Assembly (NCBI RefSeq): GCF_905220565.1
Contig: NC_059422.1
Span: forward strand, 6,778,272 to 6,842,271
Direction: 5' to 3'
Length of the DNA stretch: 64,000 bases
Origin: Melitaea cinxia
Taxonomy: Eukaryota; Arthropoda; Insecta; Lepidoptera; Nymphalidae
Each line of letters opens with the position of its first letter. The first letter of the stretch is position 1. Both the position numbers and the translations under genes were made by a program. The notes under the pieces are model-generated. The model was not told where the DNA came from, searched no databases, and saw nothing but the letters and a program-made list of their open reading frames with translations. Shown here one piece after another: positions 32,508 through 43,371 of the stretch.

Positions 32508-32706
32508 CTTTGTACGGAGTTACCTGCGGAGTTTCTTGCCGATTCTTCTCTGCAGAATCTACATTCCGAATCGGTGGTAGCTTCACTTTTACAAAAATAA
32601 TAATTAATTTCTAAAGTTTTAATTTGTAAAATGACGATTCGAAAGTGCTCTTGGAGCCTATTTGAATAAAGCTATTTTTGATTTTGATTTTTGATTTTGA
32701 TTTTGA
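32508..32706 (+). mobile_element. Repeat I, 3' end with (GATTTT)n tail
   Basis: GACTTTGTACGG, TTCTTGCCGATTCTTCTCTG, CATTCCGAATCGGTGG, GCCTATTTGAATAAAGC, then GATTTTGATTTTTGATTTTG. A microsatellite 3' tail is usual for LINE-type elements. Confidence 0.7.
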
Positions 32707-32998
32707 TATCCTAATAGTGGGCGAGGTATATTCGTCAACTGCATAGATTCCCAACCTTTTATGGACCACCACCTCTTTTACAAATAAACAAAATTCCAAC
32801 GCCCCCTTCACATAATAGTCAATTTCACCAATTTTATATGTACATCTATTATCTATTAATAATCACAAATTGAAAATTTACTGGTTCACTCTCTCTCTTT
32901 CACTCTGTAATTTGTCGGAATTATTAATTATTTCATAATACTGAAACATGTTGCAAAAAAAATATTTAATTCAGACAGGCCATACAAAGGCACTTCAC

Positions 32999-33180
32999 AC
33001 TTCAGCCTATAGCGCAGTCTCTTGCTGGACATAGGCCTCCACAAGTTCGCGCCAAAAATGGTTTGAACGCAGGCGGGTTGGTGATCGCAAGACTGGCTTC
33101 ATCGCACCGAAGATGCTGCTGCCCATCCGGCCTGTGTATTTCAAACCCAACATTTGGATGGTTATTCCGCCATCGGTAAG
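32999..33180 (-). mobile_element. Repeat A, 5'-truncated and internally deleted
   Basis: TTCAGCCTATAGCGCAGTC, GGACATAGGCCTCCACAAG, then a jump from GAACGCAG to GCGGGTTGGTGATCGC, ending GCCATCGGTAAG. Confidence 0.78.
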
Positions 33181-33335
33181 CTACATACAAAGTGTCATGA
33201 ACATACGTTCACGGTGGGACCCACATAGACAGATATCCAAACCGTAAAGAACACAAATATCCATCCTGAGCGGGAATCGAACCCGCAAACCGCGGTGTTT
33301 CACTCACCCACCACAATACCAAAGCGTATTTGTCT
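33181..33335 (-). mobile_element. tRNA-headed SINE (not C)
   Basis: Reversed: TGGTGGGTGAGTGAAACACC (A box-like), GGTTTGCGGGTTCGATTCCC (B box), then GATATTTGTGTTCTTTACGG. Ends at the preceding A copy. Confidence 0.6.
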
Positions 33336-33855
33336 GTAGTTTTTTATGTTTGCATTTCATGACATACTGGGTGTAACGATTTTGAACATTCATTTTGCAA
33401 TTGAAAGCTGATGCTTGCCATGTGGTCATATTCTAATTCGATCGAGATTTAACGTGTGGTTTTGGAATTAATTGACATCGGCTACCTTGATATAATGAAT
33501 AATGTTCACATATTATTACTAGCAAAGTTAATGACAGTTTAATGTTTTTTTTTTAACACATTTAATTGGAACAAACATAATTATTTTTTACTGCAAAATA
33601 AACGTTGCTAGTTTGGTTTCGTAACCGCGACCTTTTGGAAAAATTTTAAAATTTATTTTGGTGGAATTACTTTAAAATATTGTAATATCTGTTATTCTTC
33701 TATTTCTGCACTACTTTGCCCCACTTTCATATAACTTCTCACTACCGTGGGTTGAATGGAAGAGATTTCTAGTAGAGATAAGTTCGCCACTGCCAACTTC
33801 CTCTATTATAATTACTATTGTAAAATTACTTAGTGCATTAAATAATATAAATAAA
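33336..33855. other. No gene or repeat recognised
   Basis: AT-rich. The minus-strand frame 33711-33914 runs into an E element and is not supported. Confidence 0.4.
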
Positions 33856-34190
33856 CTAGCTGACCCCGCAAACGTTGTTTTGCCATAACACAACATTTCA
33901 AATATTTTTCTCAATTTGATCGCAGCACCAACTGTCGGGACAAACTGAAATTAAAATAGAATAATATTTAATATTTGATGCTGCGATGGTAGCGCAGTCT
34001 ACCGGATCCAATGTAAAACATTCCAAAATTAACAACTACTTATAAATGAAAAATTAGTTAAATAAACATTTTCCAATGGACCTAAACCATCCTCGAATCC
34101 CATTGAACTCACGCAAAAAATTTCATCAAAATCGGTGAAGCCGAAGAAGTCTAGGAGGACTTCAGTGACATACACACGCACACAAGAAAT
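33856..34190 (-). mobile_element. E-type element
   Basis: Starts (reversed end) AACTAGCTGACCCCGCAAAC and GTTGTTTTGCCATAACA. The body has AAAATCGGTGAAGCCG, and CAGACACACA-like wording near 34170. Confidence 0.6.
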
Positions 34191-34439
34191 ATATATATAA
34201 AAATTTATCGATAAAGCGTAAAATTTGGAAATAATTTTTCTAACTGTTAAAATTATTGATTGCCAAGCGCGTTGCCAATCCTCGACCCTCTGAAATTTTA
34301 GCCACCTTACCCACCACAGGATCACAATACTGCTGCACTATGGATTTAGATCAAATAAAGATAAGTGCTCATTTGACGAGATTGAATTTTGAGGGAAAAA
34401 AGCCTCCTTTTTTGTTTTGGTTTCTCGATTCGACTTTAT

Positions 34440-34709
34440 ATAATTTTTTTTTATGTATGTTCGGGGATAACTTCGTCGTTTATGAGCGATTTTGATAATT
34501 CTTTTTTTGTTGGAAACGAGATATCCCAAGTGTGGTACCATGATAAGGAAACTAGTATCTGATGATGGAATCCCAGAGAAATCGAAGGGAACCCTCGAAA
34601 ATCGTAGTGACGACTAGTGCGTTTGTTAATTTTTTTCGTCTACTTACGTTGTATTACTTGTCGATGTAATTGAAGTCGGTTTTTTTTCGTTTGCTTGCAA
34701 ACACAATTA
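34440..34709 (+). repeat. Repeat G, nearly complete
   Basis: TTCGGGGATAACTTCGTCG, GGTACCATGATAAGGAAAC, CTCGAAAATCGTAGTGACG, ATTGAAGTCGGTTTTTTTTC. The plus- and minus-strand frames at 34029-34541 fall on it. Confidence 0.8.
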
Positions 34710-35186
34710 TTAGTTATTAGTTTTATGAGTTAAATGAGAGTCTGGTCATCCACCTTATATGCTGGCTATCCACACTGTGAAACAAAAGTTACATTTTACA
34801 ATGTCTATTAGGTGTAGAGATTTTACAGCATTCTTAAGTAATTACAGCAAGTAAAATCACGTGAATAATCGAGTGCCTAAATGTAACCTAAACAAAAAAT
34901 GATAAAACCCTAAAATAACGATAATAAAACCAATTAAAGTAGCGCAAGAGCACGGTCCATTTGAAGTCATTTGATGTTTGTTGAAGTCAGTTTAGGAGTT
35001 AAACGGTGATATATCGTCTGACACATGCTAATTGGGGACCAATTATACATGTCGCGTTTCTGAGATATGGCCTTATAGATGGTGTTTCGAGAAGTCTAGA
35101 TTTTGTGGTGTTTATGGCGTTTTATTCGATACTAAATGTGTGTAGCTGTTTTTTTTACTAGCAGCCAAGAAACATTTCATTTGTAA
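34710..35186. other. No gene or repeat recognised
   Basis: Nothing supported. Confidence 0.4.
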
Positions 35187-35510
35187 CGACGCGTTGGCGC
35201 AGTGGTCACAGCACTGGGCCAGTGGTGTAGCGAGAAGTGAGGGGGGGTTATCATGCCCCGGTGGCCCCAAATAGTCCACAAAACAAAAAACTACTGGACA
35301 TATTGGGTGGTTTTTGAATGGGAGGGGGGCACTAAAAATATATTGTGCCCTGGCTGCAAGTTAAGCTCGCTACGTTACTGCACTGGCTATTGCGTTGGCG
35401 GTTGCGGGCTCGATTCCCGCTCACTACAATCATTTGTATTGGCCATATAGATGTTTGTCGTGGTCTGGGCGTTTGTGCTTGTGTATTGTGTGTGTTGTTG
35501 TTTGATGAGA
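35187..35510 (+). mobile_element. tRNA-headed SINE interrupted by a TIR element
   Basis: Head GACGCGTTGGCGCAGTGGTC, then after the insert GTTGCGGGCTCGATTCCCGC (B box), ATTTGTATTGGCCATATAG and GTCTGGGCGTTTGTGCTTG. The insert lies between the A and B boxes, so this copy cannot use its internal promoter. Confidence 0.8.
35220..35385. mobile_element. 166-bp inverted-repeat element nested in a SINE
   Basis: Left end CAGTGGTGTAGCGAG. Right end reversed CAGTGCAGTAACGTAGCGAG, with a small internal gap. It holds G-rich tracts and no gene. The ends recall hAT-type MITEs, but the target duplication is unclear. Confidence 0.65.
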
Positions 35511-36409
35511 GTAAATCGTTTATTTTCTATTAACGGCATCCGGTAAAACGGGCCCTTAATCATTTAGTTCAGCTACGTACCATGTAATTTATCACGATTT
35601 TGAACTAAATTTTAAAGTAAATTTCCTCAAACTGTGACCTGAACGGCAAGTTACCTTCGCGTGCCTATCTTCGAATCTCAAGATCATAATCTTGATTGTT
35701 TTCTATTAAAATAATCTTTGTTTACGTAAATCGTTATTCGTAATGAGATACGCCATTTATTCTTTTTTCAATCAATTTTTTTTTTATATATTTTGTGATA
35801 TCGGTAGCTTCACGGTAAGTATAATTAATTTATCAAAATATAATTTACAGTAAAAATGAATCACTAAATATATCCTATTTCTACTATCAGCATCGACTAT
35901 CAGCAACCTTAAATTTTAAAAGTTTTTTTTTTTAATAATTTGTAATGAAAATGCTTATGGAATGAAAAATAAAAACGTAAGCATCATATTTTTTTTATTT
36001 AAATTTGACATCCATAGATTCTAAAATGCTTATCCTGCAGGCGATTTATTATTAAGACTACAGATGGACAGTCCTGTGACTACATAGTAAAGCTGGGACG
36101 CGATCCGACACTGACGGTATTTTTCTGTTACAATATCTTAATTTTTTTTAATCGGTACAATTTTTTTTGCATATAACCTAGCCTAACCCAATATTAACAG
36201 CCTGTATAACACACATGCCGTATAAATCAAAGCGACTGAATCGCGACAGAGGTATGTTTTGGCACAGACAGACACACATATATTGATTCTATTTAACTGT
36301 GATTATCTATTCATAGAGGTGACAGGCTTAGTTGTTGAGAGAGATCGGTGGGTCGCGAGTTCGATACTTGAAAAGCAATTTACTTTTGGTATCTGTACTT
36401 AGGTAAGTA
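35511..36409. other. AT-rich stretch, no gene
   Basis: GGGTCGCGAGTTCGATAC at about 36351-36368 is a weak box B. Nothing else supported. Confidence 0.4.
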
Positions 36410-36597
36410 CGCCTCAGCCTGTAATATCTCACTACTGGGCATAGGCCTCTTTACCCATGTAGGAGAAGGATCAGAGCTTAATCCACCAAGCTGCTCTAAT
36501 GCGGGTTGGCGGATAAATTCCCTACTATGAGTAACAATCGCTATCAGGTGTACATGATAACAACCGAGACCGACAGCTTAACGTGTTCTCCGGGGCT
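36410..36597 (-). mobile_element. SINE C, head-less
   Basis: CGCCTCAGCCTGTAATATC to CAGCTTAACGTGTTCTCCG. The tRNA-like head is missing. Confidence 0.8.
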
Positions 36598-36628
36598 TGT
36601 ATACGAGGTACGTATTTTTATTGAGATA

Positions 36629-37190
36629 CTAGCTGTGCCCGCAACTTCGTCCGCGTGGAATTTAACAAAAAAGTTATTGTTATAAAATAAATAAATGTCT
36701 AAAATAAACGTAACTTAAGTTACTCCTGTTGTAGTTAAGCTGTGTGGCTACAGTAGTAAAGAATATAGCCACCCCCTCTCTTCCCGTGGGTGTTGTAAGA
36801 GGCGACTAAGTGATAACACAGTTCCACTACCACCTTGGAACTTAAAAAGCCGACCGATGGCGGAATAACCATCCAACTGCTGGCTTTGAAATACACAAGC
36901 CGAAGACGGGCAACAGCGTCTTCGATGCGACAAAGCTAGCCCTGCGGTCTGCAACCCGCTTGCCCTGTGTGGTGACTATGGGCAACACACATGAGTGCAC
37001 GCCATTTTCGGCGTGAACTTGTGGAGACCTATGTCCAGTTCACTAACTGCGATAGGCTGAAATGATGATGATGAAGTTACTCATTATTACATCAACTCTC
37101 TGCTAGTGCAATTCCCGTCAAAATCGGTCCAGCCGTTTCAGACATTAGCCAGAACAAACAGACAGACAGACAAATTTGTAAAAAAAATGT
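36629..37190 (-). mobile_element. D element interrupted by repeat A
   Basis: ACTAGCTGTGCCCGCAACTT and GTCCGCGTGGAATT at the left. After the A copy it resumes AATCGGTCCAGCCG, CAGACAGACAGACAAATTTG. AAGTTACTC occurs on both sides of the A insertion. Confidence 0.75.
36739..37072 (+). mobile_element. Repeat A, full length, nested in D
   Basis: GCTGTGTGGCTACAGTAGTA to GATAGGCTGAAATGATGATG. More changes than most A copies (CAGTTCACTAACTGC in the tail). Confidence 0.85.
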
Positions 37191-37289
37191 TATTTTGGTA
37201 TATGTACCGTGCATCTATGTACATTTAATAAAAAGCGGCTATTTTAATATTACAACCAGACACTCCAATTTTATTTATTTATATAGATG

Positions 37290-37540
37290 GCAAAGCAGAA
37301 TATATCCTAGTCAAAATATGGAGCATTCCGTCTGGCAATTATCTCGACCTTACAAAATATATCAGCTAAATAATACAGTTTGCAAGCAAAGTTGTGTTCC
37401 TGTTGTGAGTAAGGTGACCAGAGCGCCTGGGCGGTATGGGGGCTAGGGTCGTCAACGCGCTTACAATGCTTCTGGTGTTGCAGAGGTCTATTATTATAAG
37501 CTATGTTAATCGCTTGCTATTTTGTTTGCCGACTTATTGA
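37290..37540 (+). mobile_element. Repeat B, diverged
   Basis: TAGTCAAAATATGGAGCATT, ATTATCTCGACCTTAC, GTTGTGTTCCTGTTGTGAG, TTTGCCGACTTATTG. Confidence 0.72.
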
Positions 37541-37860
37541 TTAAAAAAATATATTTTTCATCTCGAAATTATGCAGGTGCAACCGCGAGGTATGTCTAGC
37601 ACAGATATATATATACAAAATGAATAATTACACCAATATAACAACTCGGCCTGTTTATAATAAGTGACGGGGTGTTAAAATGTTTTCCATATACATAATT
37701 TAAAAAAAATGAAATATCTATTATAACGTTTGACAACTCCTGTCAGTGGTTGAGTTAAGAGTCTCTAATATTAGACCTGTCTATCTGTCTGTCTGTAAAT
37801 GGTTTTAGTTAATATTGATATTTTTCGATATATTTTTAAACTTTGTTATGAGTAATGTAA
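37541..37860. other. No gene or repeat recognised
   Basis: AT-rich. CTGTCTATCTGTCTGTCTG at about 37776-37794 may be D debris. Confidence 0.4.
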
Positions 37861-37970
37861 CAACCGTTCTGGTGTAGTGGCGCGTGTAGTCGCCTAAACC
37901 ACCAACGGTCTGTGGATTCGATTCCCGCTCGGAGTGGATATTTGTATTTTTACAACTATTTCTTTTCGGT
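37861..37970 (+). mobile_element. tRNA-headed SINE or tRNA relic
   Basis: CTGGTGTAGTGGCGCGTGTA (A box TGTAGTGGCGCG) and GTGGATTCGATTCCCGCTC (B box). Then GTGGATATTTGTATTTT, as in the copy at 33.2 kb, so this is a small SINE family. Confidence 0.6.
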
Positions 37971-38345
37971 TTACCTTCGTTCCCGATTGTTATGATTTTT
38001 TTTTAAATATATAGACTTGCGCTTGACTGCGATCTCACCTGATGGCAAGTGAAGATGCAGCCAAATTGGTGCGCGCTTGCCTAGAAGATGCCGATTCACT
38101 CTTGATTTAAAGATACCCAAGTTATAGTTCGTTGGAAAAACGGAAGCCGGAAGGGCATTCCAAATTTTTGCGGTGCGTATTAGGAACGAGGAAGCAAGTC
38201 GTTTTGTGCGAGATCGTGGGATTTCAACCACATAGCGGTGTAGATTCATGCGATGCCTTGCGGTTCGGTGGTAGAAAGGTGATGGTGGAACCAAATCGTA
38301 TAGTTCTAGAGCACACTCTCCGAAATATAACCTGTAAAATATTAA
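37971..38345 (-). pseudogene. 5'-truncated non-LTR retrotransposon, reverse-transcriptase C-terminus and 3' UTR
   Basis: The minus strand is open from about 38345 to the stop at 37971. It reads FYRLYFGECALELYDLVPPS, then FYHRTARHRMNLHRYVVEI, SRTKRLASSFLIRTAKIWNA and LPASVFPTNYNLGIFKSRVN. This is the C-terminal end of Jockey/CR1-like LINE polymerases, where xTAKxWNxLPxxVFPxxYNLxxFKxRVNRHL is the hallmark. The catalytic part is absent (5' truncation). The 3' UTR-like part has CTTGCCATCAGGTGAGATCG and an A-rich end near 38003. An unrelated plus-strand frame crosses it. Confidence 0.75.
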
Positions 38346-38359
38346 TTATCATAAATATC

Positions 38360-38495
38360 TGGATGCGATCGTTACACATATCAAGGAATATATTCGCCAA
38401 CCTGCAGTGGAGCAGTACTGGATTAAGCTCCGCCCTTTTTCTACATGGGGAAAGAGGCCCATGCCCAGCGGTGGGATATTGTAGGTTGAATAGTG
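38360..38495 (+). mobile_element. SINE C, 3' part
   Basis: GATGCGATCGTTACAC, ATTCGCCAACCTGCAGTGG, ATGCCCAGCGGTGGGATATT. Confidence 0.7.
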
Positions 38496-38625
38496 ATCGT
38501 GATGCCAGTTAAGTTTTTATAGATTTAAAAAAAAAATTCAATGCATTCCTTTCATCTTCTTTTCTAAAATTAAAAAGTTATAAAAAAAAACTTGTACATT
38601 TTGGCTGACAACTCTACTTTTCGAG

Positions 38626-38860
38626 TTACATCTAATAACGCGTATTTACTTGACTACTTTTCCGTCGACCCACGTTGTATTATACCGCATAACTTTTCAC
38701 TCGGTGTACTGATTTTTATGATTCTTGTTTTAATCAAAAACTAATACTTGTCATGTAGTCTCATTTAATTTTAATTGATATCTGATGAGTTATTTTTGAT
38801 TAATCTTTGATAACGCGTATTTACTTGACTACTGTTTCGTCTGCTTACGTTGTATCAACG
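38626..38860 (+). repeat. Repeat G-like, with a duplicated segment
   Basis: TAATAACGCGTATTTACTTG occurs at 38633 and, as GATAACGCGTATTTACTTG, at 38809. Each is followed by a variant of CGTCTACTTACGTTGTAT. It looks like a G segment duplicated about 176 bp apart. Confidence 0.5.
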
Positions 38861-39056
38861 CCAACGTGTTAGTCAGCAATATCAAAAATTCATAATAATA
38901 ATATATGACACATCACTACACCAATATTTGAATTACAGAAATCTTAAGACACTCAGCGTCTAATAATAGAAGCGGAGGGACTTGGTTAACTGACTGACAG
39001 ATGTATGTGTGCGTTTCAACGGCGTACACTTTATTTATTCTACGCTTAAAACGCGG

Positions 39057-39187
<131 letters not shown>

Positions 39188-39295
39188 GTAGAAATACAAG
39201 TATTCATACTTCCAGATAATTGAACAAAATTAGAGAATAACGATATATAGATGGCTGGATAAAAACTTAAATGCAATAACCGAATTTGCATAATA

Positions 39296-39945
39296 ATTGC
39301 GTTCGCTCGCAAACGACGACGTGTTGACGACACGTTGGCGCAACGGTCACAGCGCTGGTTTGTGGCTGTTGCGTTGGCGGTTTTGGGTTCGATCGTCACA
39401 CATGACAAACATTTGTATTAGCCATGATGGCCAGTTGATTGGCCAGATGTTTGCCATAGTCTTGAAGTTTGTGCAGTCCTTGTGCGTGCCCCACCGTGCC
39501 TTGGAGAGCACGTTAAGCTGTCGGTCCTGTTATTATCATGTACATCTGATAGCTATCGTTACTCATAGTAGGAAATATATCCTCCAACCACCATTGGAAC
39601 AGCGTGATTGATTAAGCTCTGATCCATCCCCTACGTGAGCCCTATGCCCAGCAGTGAGATAGGCTGAAGTTTAGCGTTACTCGCAAACCATAAAAAACCG
39701 TCATCAATTTAAATTGAACCTACAATATACAATATTAGGGATGAATAAAAACCATTCGACAGATCTTGCTCAACTACAATCAGGATCTAAAGACAAGCAT
39801 CAGGTTTCAAATAGAAAAGAATCATAAAAATTGGTACACCTAGTATAAAGTTATGTGATAACACACACAATTAAATTGTACATCTTTTTACCGATTAAGA
39901 AAATAGTAATTGAAATTGAAGTCAGAAAAAAATTGAAAAAGTAAC
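39296..39945 (-). repeat. Repeat G, interrupted by a full SINE C
   Basis: The left end GCGTTCGCTCGCAAACGACG is the G terminus in reverse. After the SINE, CGCAAACCATAAAAAACCGTC and later TAAAAATTGGTACACC continue it. A second case of C inside G. Confidence 0.6.
39315..39673 (+). mobile_element. SINE C, full length
   Basis: ACGACACGTTGGCGCAACGG (A box), GTTTTGGGTTCGATCGTCAC (B box), CACCGTGCCTTGGAGAGCAC, ATGCCCAGCAGTGAGATAGG. GCGTTCGCTCGCAAAC before and GCGTTACTCGCAAAC after form an imperfect duplication. Confidence 0.85.
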
Positions 39946-40202
39946 TTTCAATTTTGATTATATAATAATAAAGAGAATTACGGTAAAAACGAGTTACAAT
40001 ATCATTCAATACCACATTAAGCTTTTTATTGGATAATAAAATTAATTTGATAAGCTTATTATGTTACTAAAAGCTCTCCCATGTCGAATAGCCATCACTC
40101 GGATTCGTCACGAGGCATTCTTGACCGACTGTATCTTAATAGGAGAGTGTAATGTTATTTATTATATCAATTAACAGAGACATTAAAATATGAATAATTA
40201 TA

Positions 40203-40409
40203 TCTTATATATAAAATTCTCGTGTCACAATGTTAGTTACAATACTCCTCCGAAACAGCTGGACCGATTTTTATGAAATTTTGTGTGCATATCGGATAGG
40301 TCTGAGAATTGGCTGAAAATCCATTTTTCATTCCCCCAAATTATAAGGGGAGGGATAAAGGGGGTTAATAACATATATGGCAAAACAACGTTTGCGGGGT
40401 CAGCTAGTT
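40203..40409 (+). mobile_element. E element, complete
   Basis: TCTTATATATAAAATTCTCG at the start and GTTTGCGGGGTCAGCTAGTT at the end. In between come AAACAGCTGGACCGATTTTT and AATTTTGTGTGCATATCGG. No inverted ends or coding frame. Confidence 0.75.
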
Positions 40410-40794
40410 GTACTATATAAACAAAAATGACCCGCTAAATCTATTGCACAGCCTTGAGAACGACTGGACCCTTTCTAACCTATTTTTTCTTGAAAGTTTT
40501 CTCAGGTATAGTTCGTACAAGATTCTTATGAAATGATAAATAAAGAAAATTGAGCGAAAAACTAGAAAATTTCACGATACCTGTCTGTTTATAGCCTGTT
40601 ATAAGCAAAACCTAGGCTAGGCATAGAATAAATCCTGGGCGAGGTGGCGAATGCTAGCACGACCCCATCTCCCACCCCACCCAGGCGGACGATTGCTCAT
40701 ACGTGGTGGTTTTTTAGTCAGTAGGAGTCTGACATAACCCTCTGGCGCCCACGCGCCGGATGATATCCATAATGGATTTTCCCTGGATATATTA
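40410..40794. other. No gene; one GC-richer patch
   Basis: 40630-40790 is GC-richer (CCCATCTCCCACCCCACCC, TCTGGCGCCCACGCGCCGG), unlike its surroundings. I do not recognise it; possibly LINE 3' sequence. Confidence 0.4.
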
Positions 40795-41010
40795 TTATAT
40801 TCTATTCAAAATCTGGAGCAGCCTGGCTAGGGAAGTACCTCGACCTTACCCAAGGTCACAGTTATATAACACGCTTACAAGTATATTATTATTACTGTGT
40901 GAGTAAGGTTTGAAAAGTAGAGTCGGCAACGCGCTTGCGATGCTTCTGGTGTTACTGGCATCTATAAGCTACACTAGTCGCTTACCATCAGGTGAGGTGA
41001 CCTAGTTGTA
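40795..41010 (+). mobile_element. Repeat B, diverged
   Basis: ATTCAAAATCTGGAGCAGCC, GGGAAGTACCTCGACCTTAC, GGCAACGCGCTTGCGATGC, GTGACCTAGTTGTATG. Confidence 0.78.
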
Positions 41011-41049
41011 TGAACAAAGAATAGCCAGTAATAATTAAAGCTATAGATG

Positions 41050-41172
41050 TTTGAATCAACCTGTAACGTCCAACTGCTGGGCAAAAACTTCTTTTTCCAC
41101 ACAGGGGAAGATATTTTAGCTTAACCCACCGTGCAACTTCACTGCTGGTTGACGGATATTTTCGCAAGGAAT
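41050..41172 (-). mobile_element. SINE C, 3' half
   Basis: TGAATCAACCTGTAACGTCC, CTTAACCCACCGTGCAAC, GTTGACGGATATTTTCG. Confidence 0.65.
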
Positions 41173-41271
41173 GATTTATTTAGAAATTCAATTATTTTAT
41201 TTATACGCAGTTTATCACTATCATATATCTATCGTCATATGCCAGTATAACTTAATGAATAATAAGAATAA

Positions 41272-41643
41272 TTGTGTTTGCAGGCAAACGAAGAAAAACC
41301 GACTTCAGTTATATCGACAAGTAATACTACGTAGGTAGACGAAAAAATAGTCAAGTAAATACGCATTATCAAAGATTACTCTAAAAGTTGTAATCAGATC
41401 TTGATGAAATTTAAATTAGACCACATGATAAACATCGGCTTTCGATTAAATTAAAAATCATTAAAATTGGTACACTCAGTAAAAAGTTATGCGGATTTTC
41501 AAGAGTTTCCCTCGATTTCTCTGGGATCCCCTCATCAGATCCTGGTTTCCTTATCATGGTACTAAAGTAGGGATATCTCCTTTCCAACAAAAAAATAATT
41601 ATCAAAATCGGTTCATAAAAGACGGATTTATCCTCGAACATAC

Positions 41644-41693
<50 letters not shown>

Positions 41694-41738
41694 GGTTGAA
41701 TTGAGTAACCTCCTCCTTTTTTTGAAGTCGGTTAAAAA
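41272..41738 (-). repeat. Repeat G, longest copy
   Basis: Terminal TTGTGTTTGCAGGCAAACG, AACCGACTTCAGTTATATCG and, at the other end, GGTTGAATTGAGTAACCTCC and TTTTTTGAAGTCGGTT. A (TA)n run (41647-41690) interrupts it. The minus-strand frame 41411-41641 is incidental, since homologous stretches elsewhere do not keep it open. Confidence 0.8.
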
Positions 41739-42286
41739 AGGCTATAATAATTTAATGAACAATATATAATACTGGTCATCTACATGCCTGGACTTTTACG
41801 GCTAATTGTCGGCTACTGTGAGTCACAGTGTGATGTTTGATAGCCTATGTTATTTATGGATAATGTAGCTTTATTTCGATGTAAATATTTTTAAAATCGG
41901 CCTTTTCAAGTGATTTTAAGTTGTTCAGAAATAAGCAATTATTATTTTATCTGATCTTATTTTTAACCGTATTTCCGAAAAAGTAGGAGGTTCTCAATTC
42001 GGTTGTCTTTTTATGAATTATTATTAAAATCACATAAACTGTTTTGTCTGTATTATTAATTATTTGTTGGATTGCTTTGTTGGACTTTTGATTCAATTTA
42101 TTATAAAAAAAAAATACTGTAAGCACATGTGCCTACTACTTAAGTCAGTAAACCTTTAAAAAAAACTTGACTGAAACTGATGAATTTTGTCCGTGTGTGT
42201 ATACGCGTGTCCGAGTGTTTATGTTTGTCTTTACCAAGATTTTTCTGTAAAACCGTTGTTCTGTTATTTCGTATTTATTTAGTTTT

Positions 42287-42597
42287 TAACCGACTTCAAA
42301 AAAAGAGGAGGTTACTCAATTCAACCGAATATTTTATTAATGTATGTTCGGGGATAACTTTGTCGTTTGTGAACCAATTTTGATAACTCTTTTATTGTTT
42401 GAAAGGAAATATACCAGGGGTGGTACCATGATAAGAAAACCAGGATCTAAAGATGGAATCCTAGAGAAATCTAGGGAAACCCTCGAAAAGCGCAGTGACG
42501 ACTAATTCGTTTGTAATTTTGTTCGTCTACTTACGTTGTATTACTTGTCGATGTAATTGAAGTCGGTTTTTTTTTCGTTTGCGAGCAAACACAATTA
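42287..42597 (+). repeat. Repeat G, complete
   Basis: TAACCGACTTCAAAAAAAG at the start; TGTATTACTTGTCGATGTAA, ATTGAAGTCGGTTTTTTTTT and CGTTTGCGAGCAAACACAAT at the end. A small G end scrap precedes it at 41964-42012. Confidence 0.82.
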
Positions 42598-42756
42598 TGG
42601 TTATTGAAGTTGTCAGTTAAAAGTATCAATTAGTTATATCAAAAGAAACTTGTTGAACGTGTTATTTTATTGCTGTTTAGGTTATTTGTAGTTAATATAG
42701 CCTATGTCTGAAACTATTATCTGTCAAATGACGAAAATATTCTTCATGTATCAAAT

Positions 42757-42920
42757 CAAAAATCAAAAATGATTGTATTAAAGTAGGCTTCAGAAGCACC
42801 TTCGAATCGTCATGTTACAAATTAAAATTTAATTATTGGAAGAAAATAAAGCTACCGACGATTCGGAATGTAGATTCTGCAGAGAAGAATTGGTGAGAAA
42901 CTCCGCAGTTACTAAAGAGT
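42757..42920 (-). mobile_element. Repeat I, 3' end
   Basis: AATCAAAAATCAAAAATG, AAGTAGGCTTCAGAAGC, CGATTCGGAATGTAGATTC, GAAACTCCGCAGTTAC. Confidence 0.7.
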
Positions 42921-43036
42921 AACGATAGTTTTTTAATACAAAATTGGTAATATTTGTACGATTTTTATTTTACACCCACACGTTAGGAAATACTAAACAT
43001 TCGGGTCGCTTAGACCGAATATAAAATCGGGTACAT

Positions 43037-43109
43037 CGTTCCATAGCTTAATTGGCAAGAGCACCGACACGGTCAGTCGGAGATGCAGGTTCGATCCCCG
43101 CTGGAAGGG
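43037..43109 (+). tRNA. tRNA-like sequence, probably pseudogene or SINE head
   Basis: Folds as a cloverleaf: acceptor CGTTCCA/TGGAAGG (6 of 7 pairs), D arm GCTTAATTGGCAAGAGC, anticodon arm CCGAC-ACGGTCA-GTCGG, T arm GCAGG-TTCGATC-CCCGC (4 of 5). Both pol III boxes are good. The anticodon would be GGT, not normally used in eukaryotic tRNAs, and position 33 is C where T is nearly universal. I therefore read it as a tRNA relic or SINE head, not a working gene. Confidence 0.45.
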
Positions 43110-43371
43110 TCGATTTTTGATATGATAAGTATTAAAAAATGTTTAGAATTGGTAATATTTCTTCATTCATGAAGTAAGTTTCTGTATTTCAATACAGCGT
43201 CACTAAGTCCACACGTATTTATCATTTATGTAACCTACATTGTATAGTAAACTTTAGCTATTAATTTCTTTTCATACTCATTAAAACCTGAATATTCTAA
43301 AAATGTAAACAGGAAAAACGTAGGTAAATACGTAGATTTCGTATCCTCCTTTTCGCAGTTAGTTAATCTAT

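Noticed and set aside
38132..38512. 126-residue open frame (+), the longest in the window
   Set aside because: Antisense to the LINE polymerase C-terminus, then runs into a SINE C copy.
41411..41641. 76-residue frame (-)
   Set aside because: Inside repeat G; other G copies do not keep it open.
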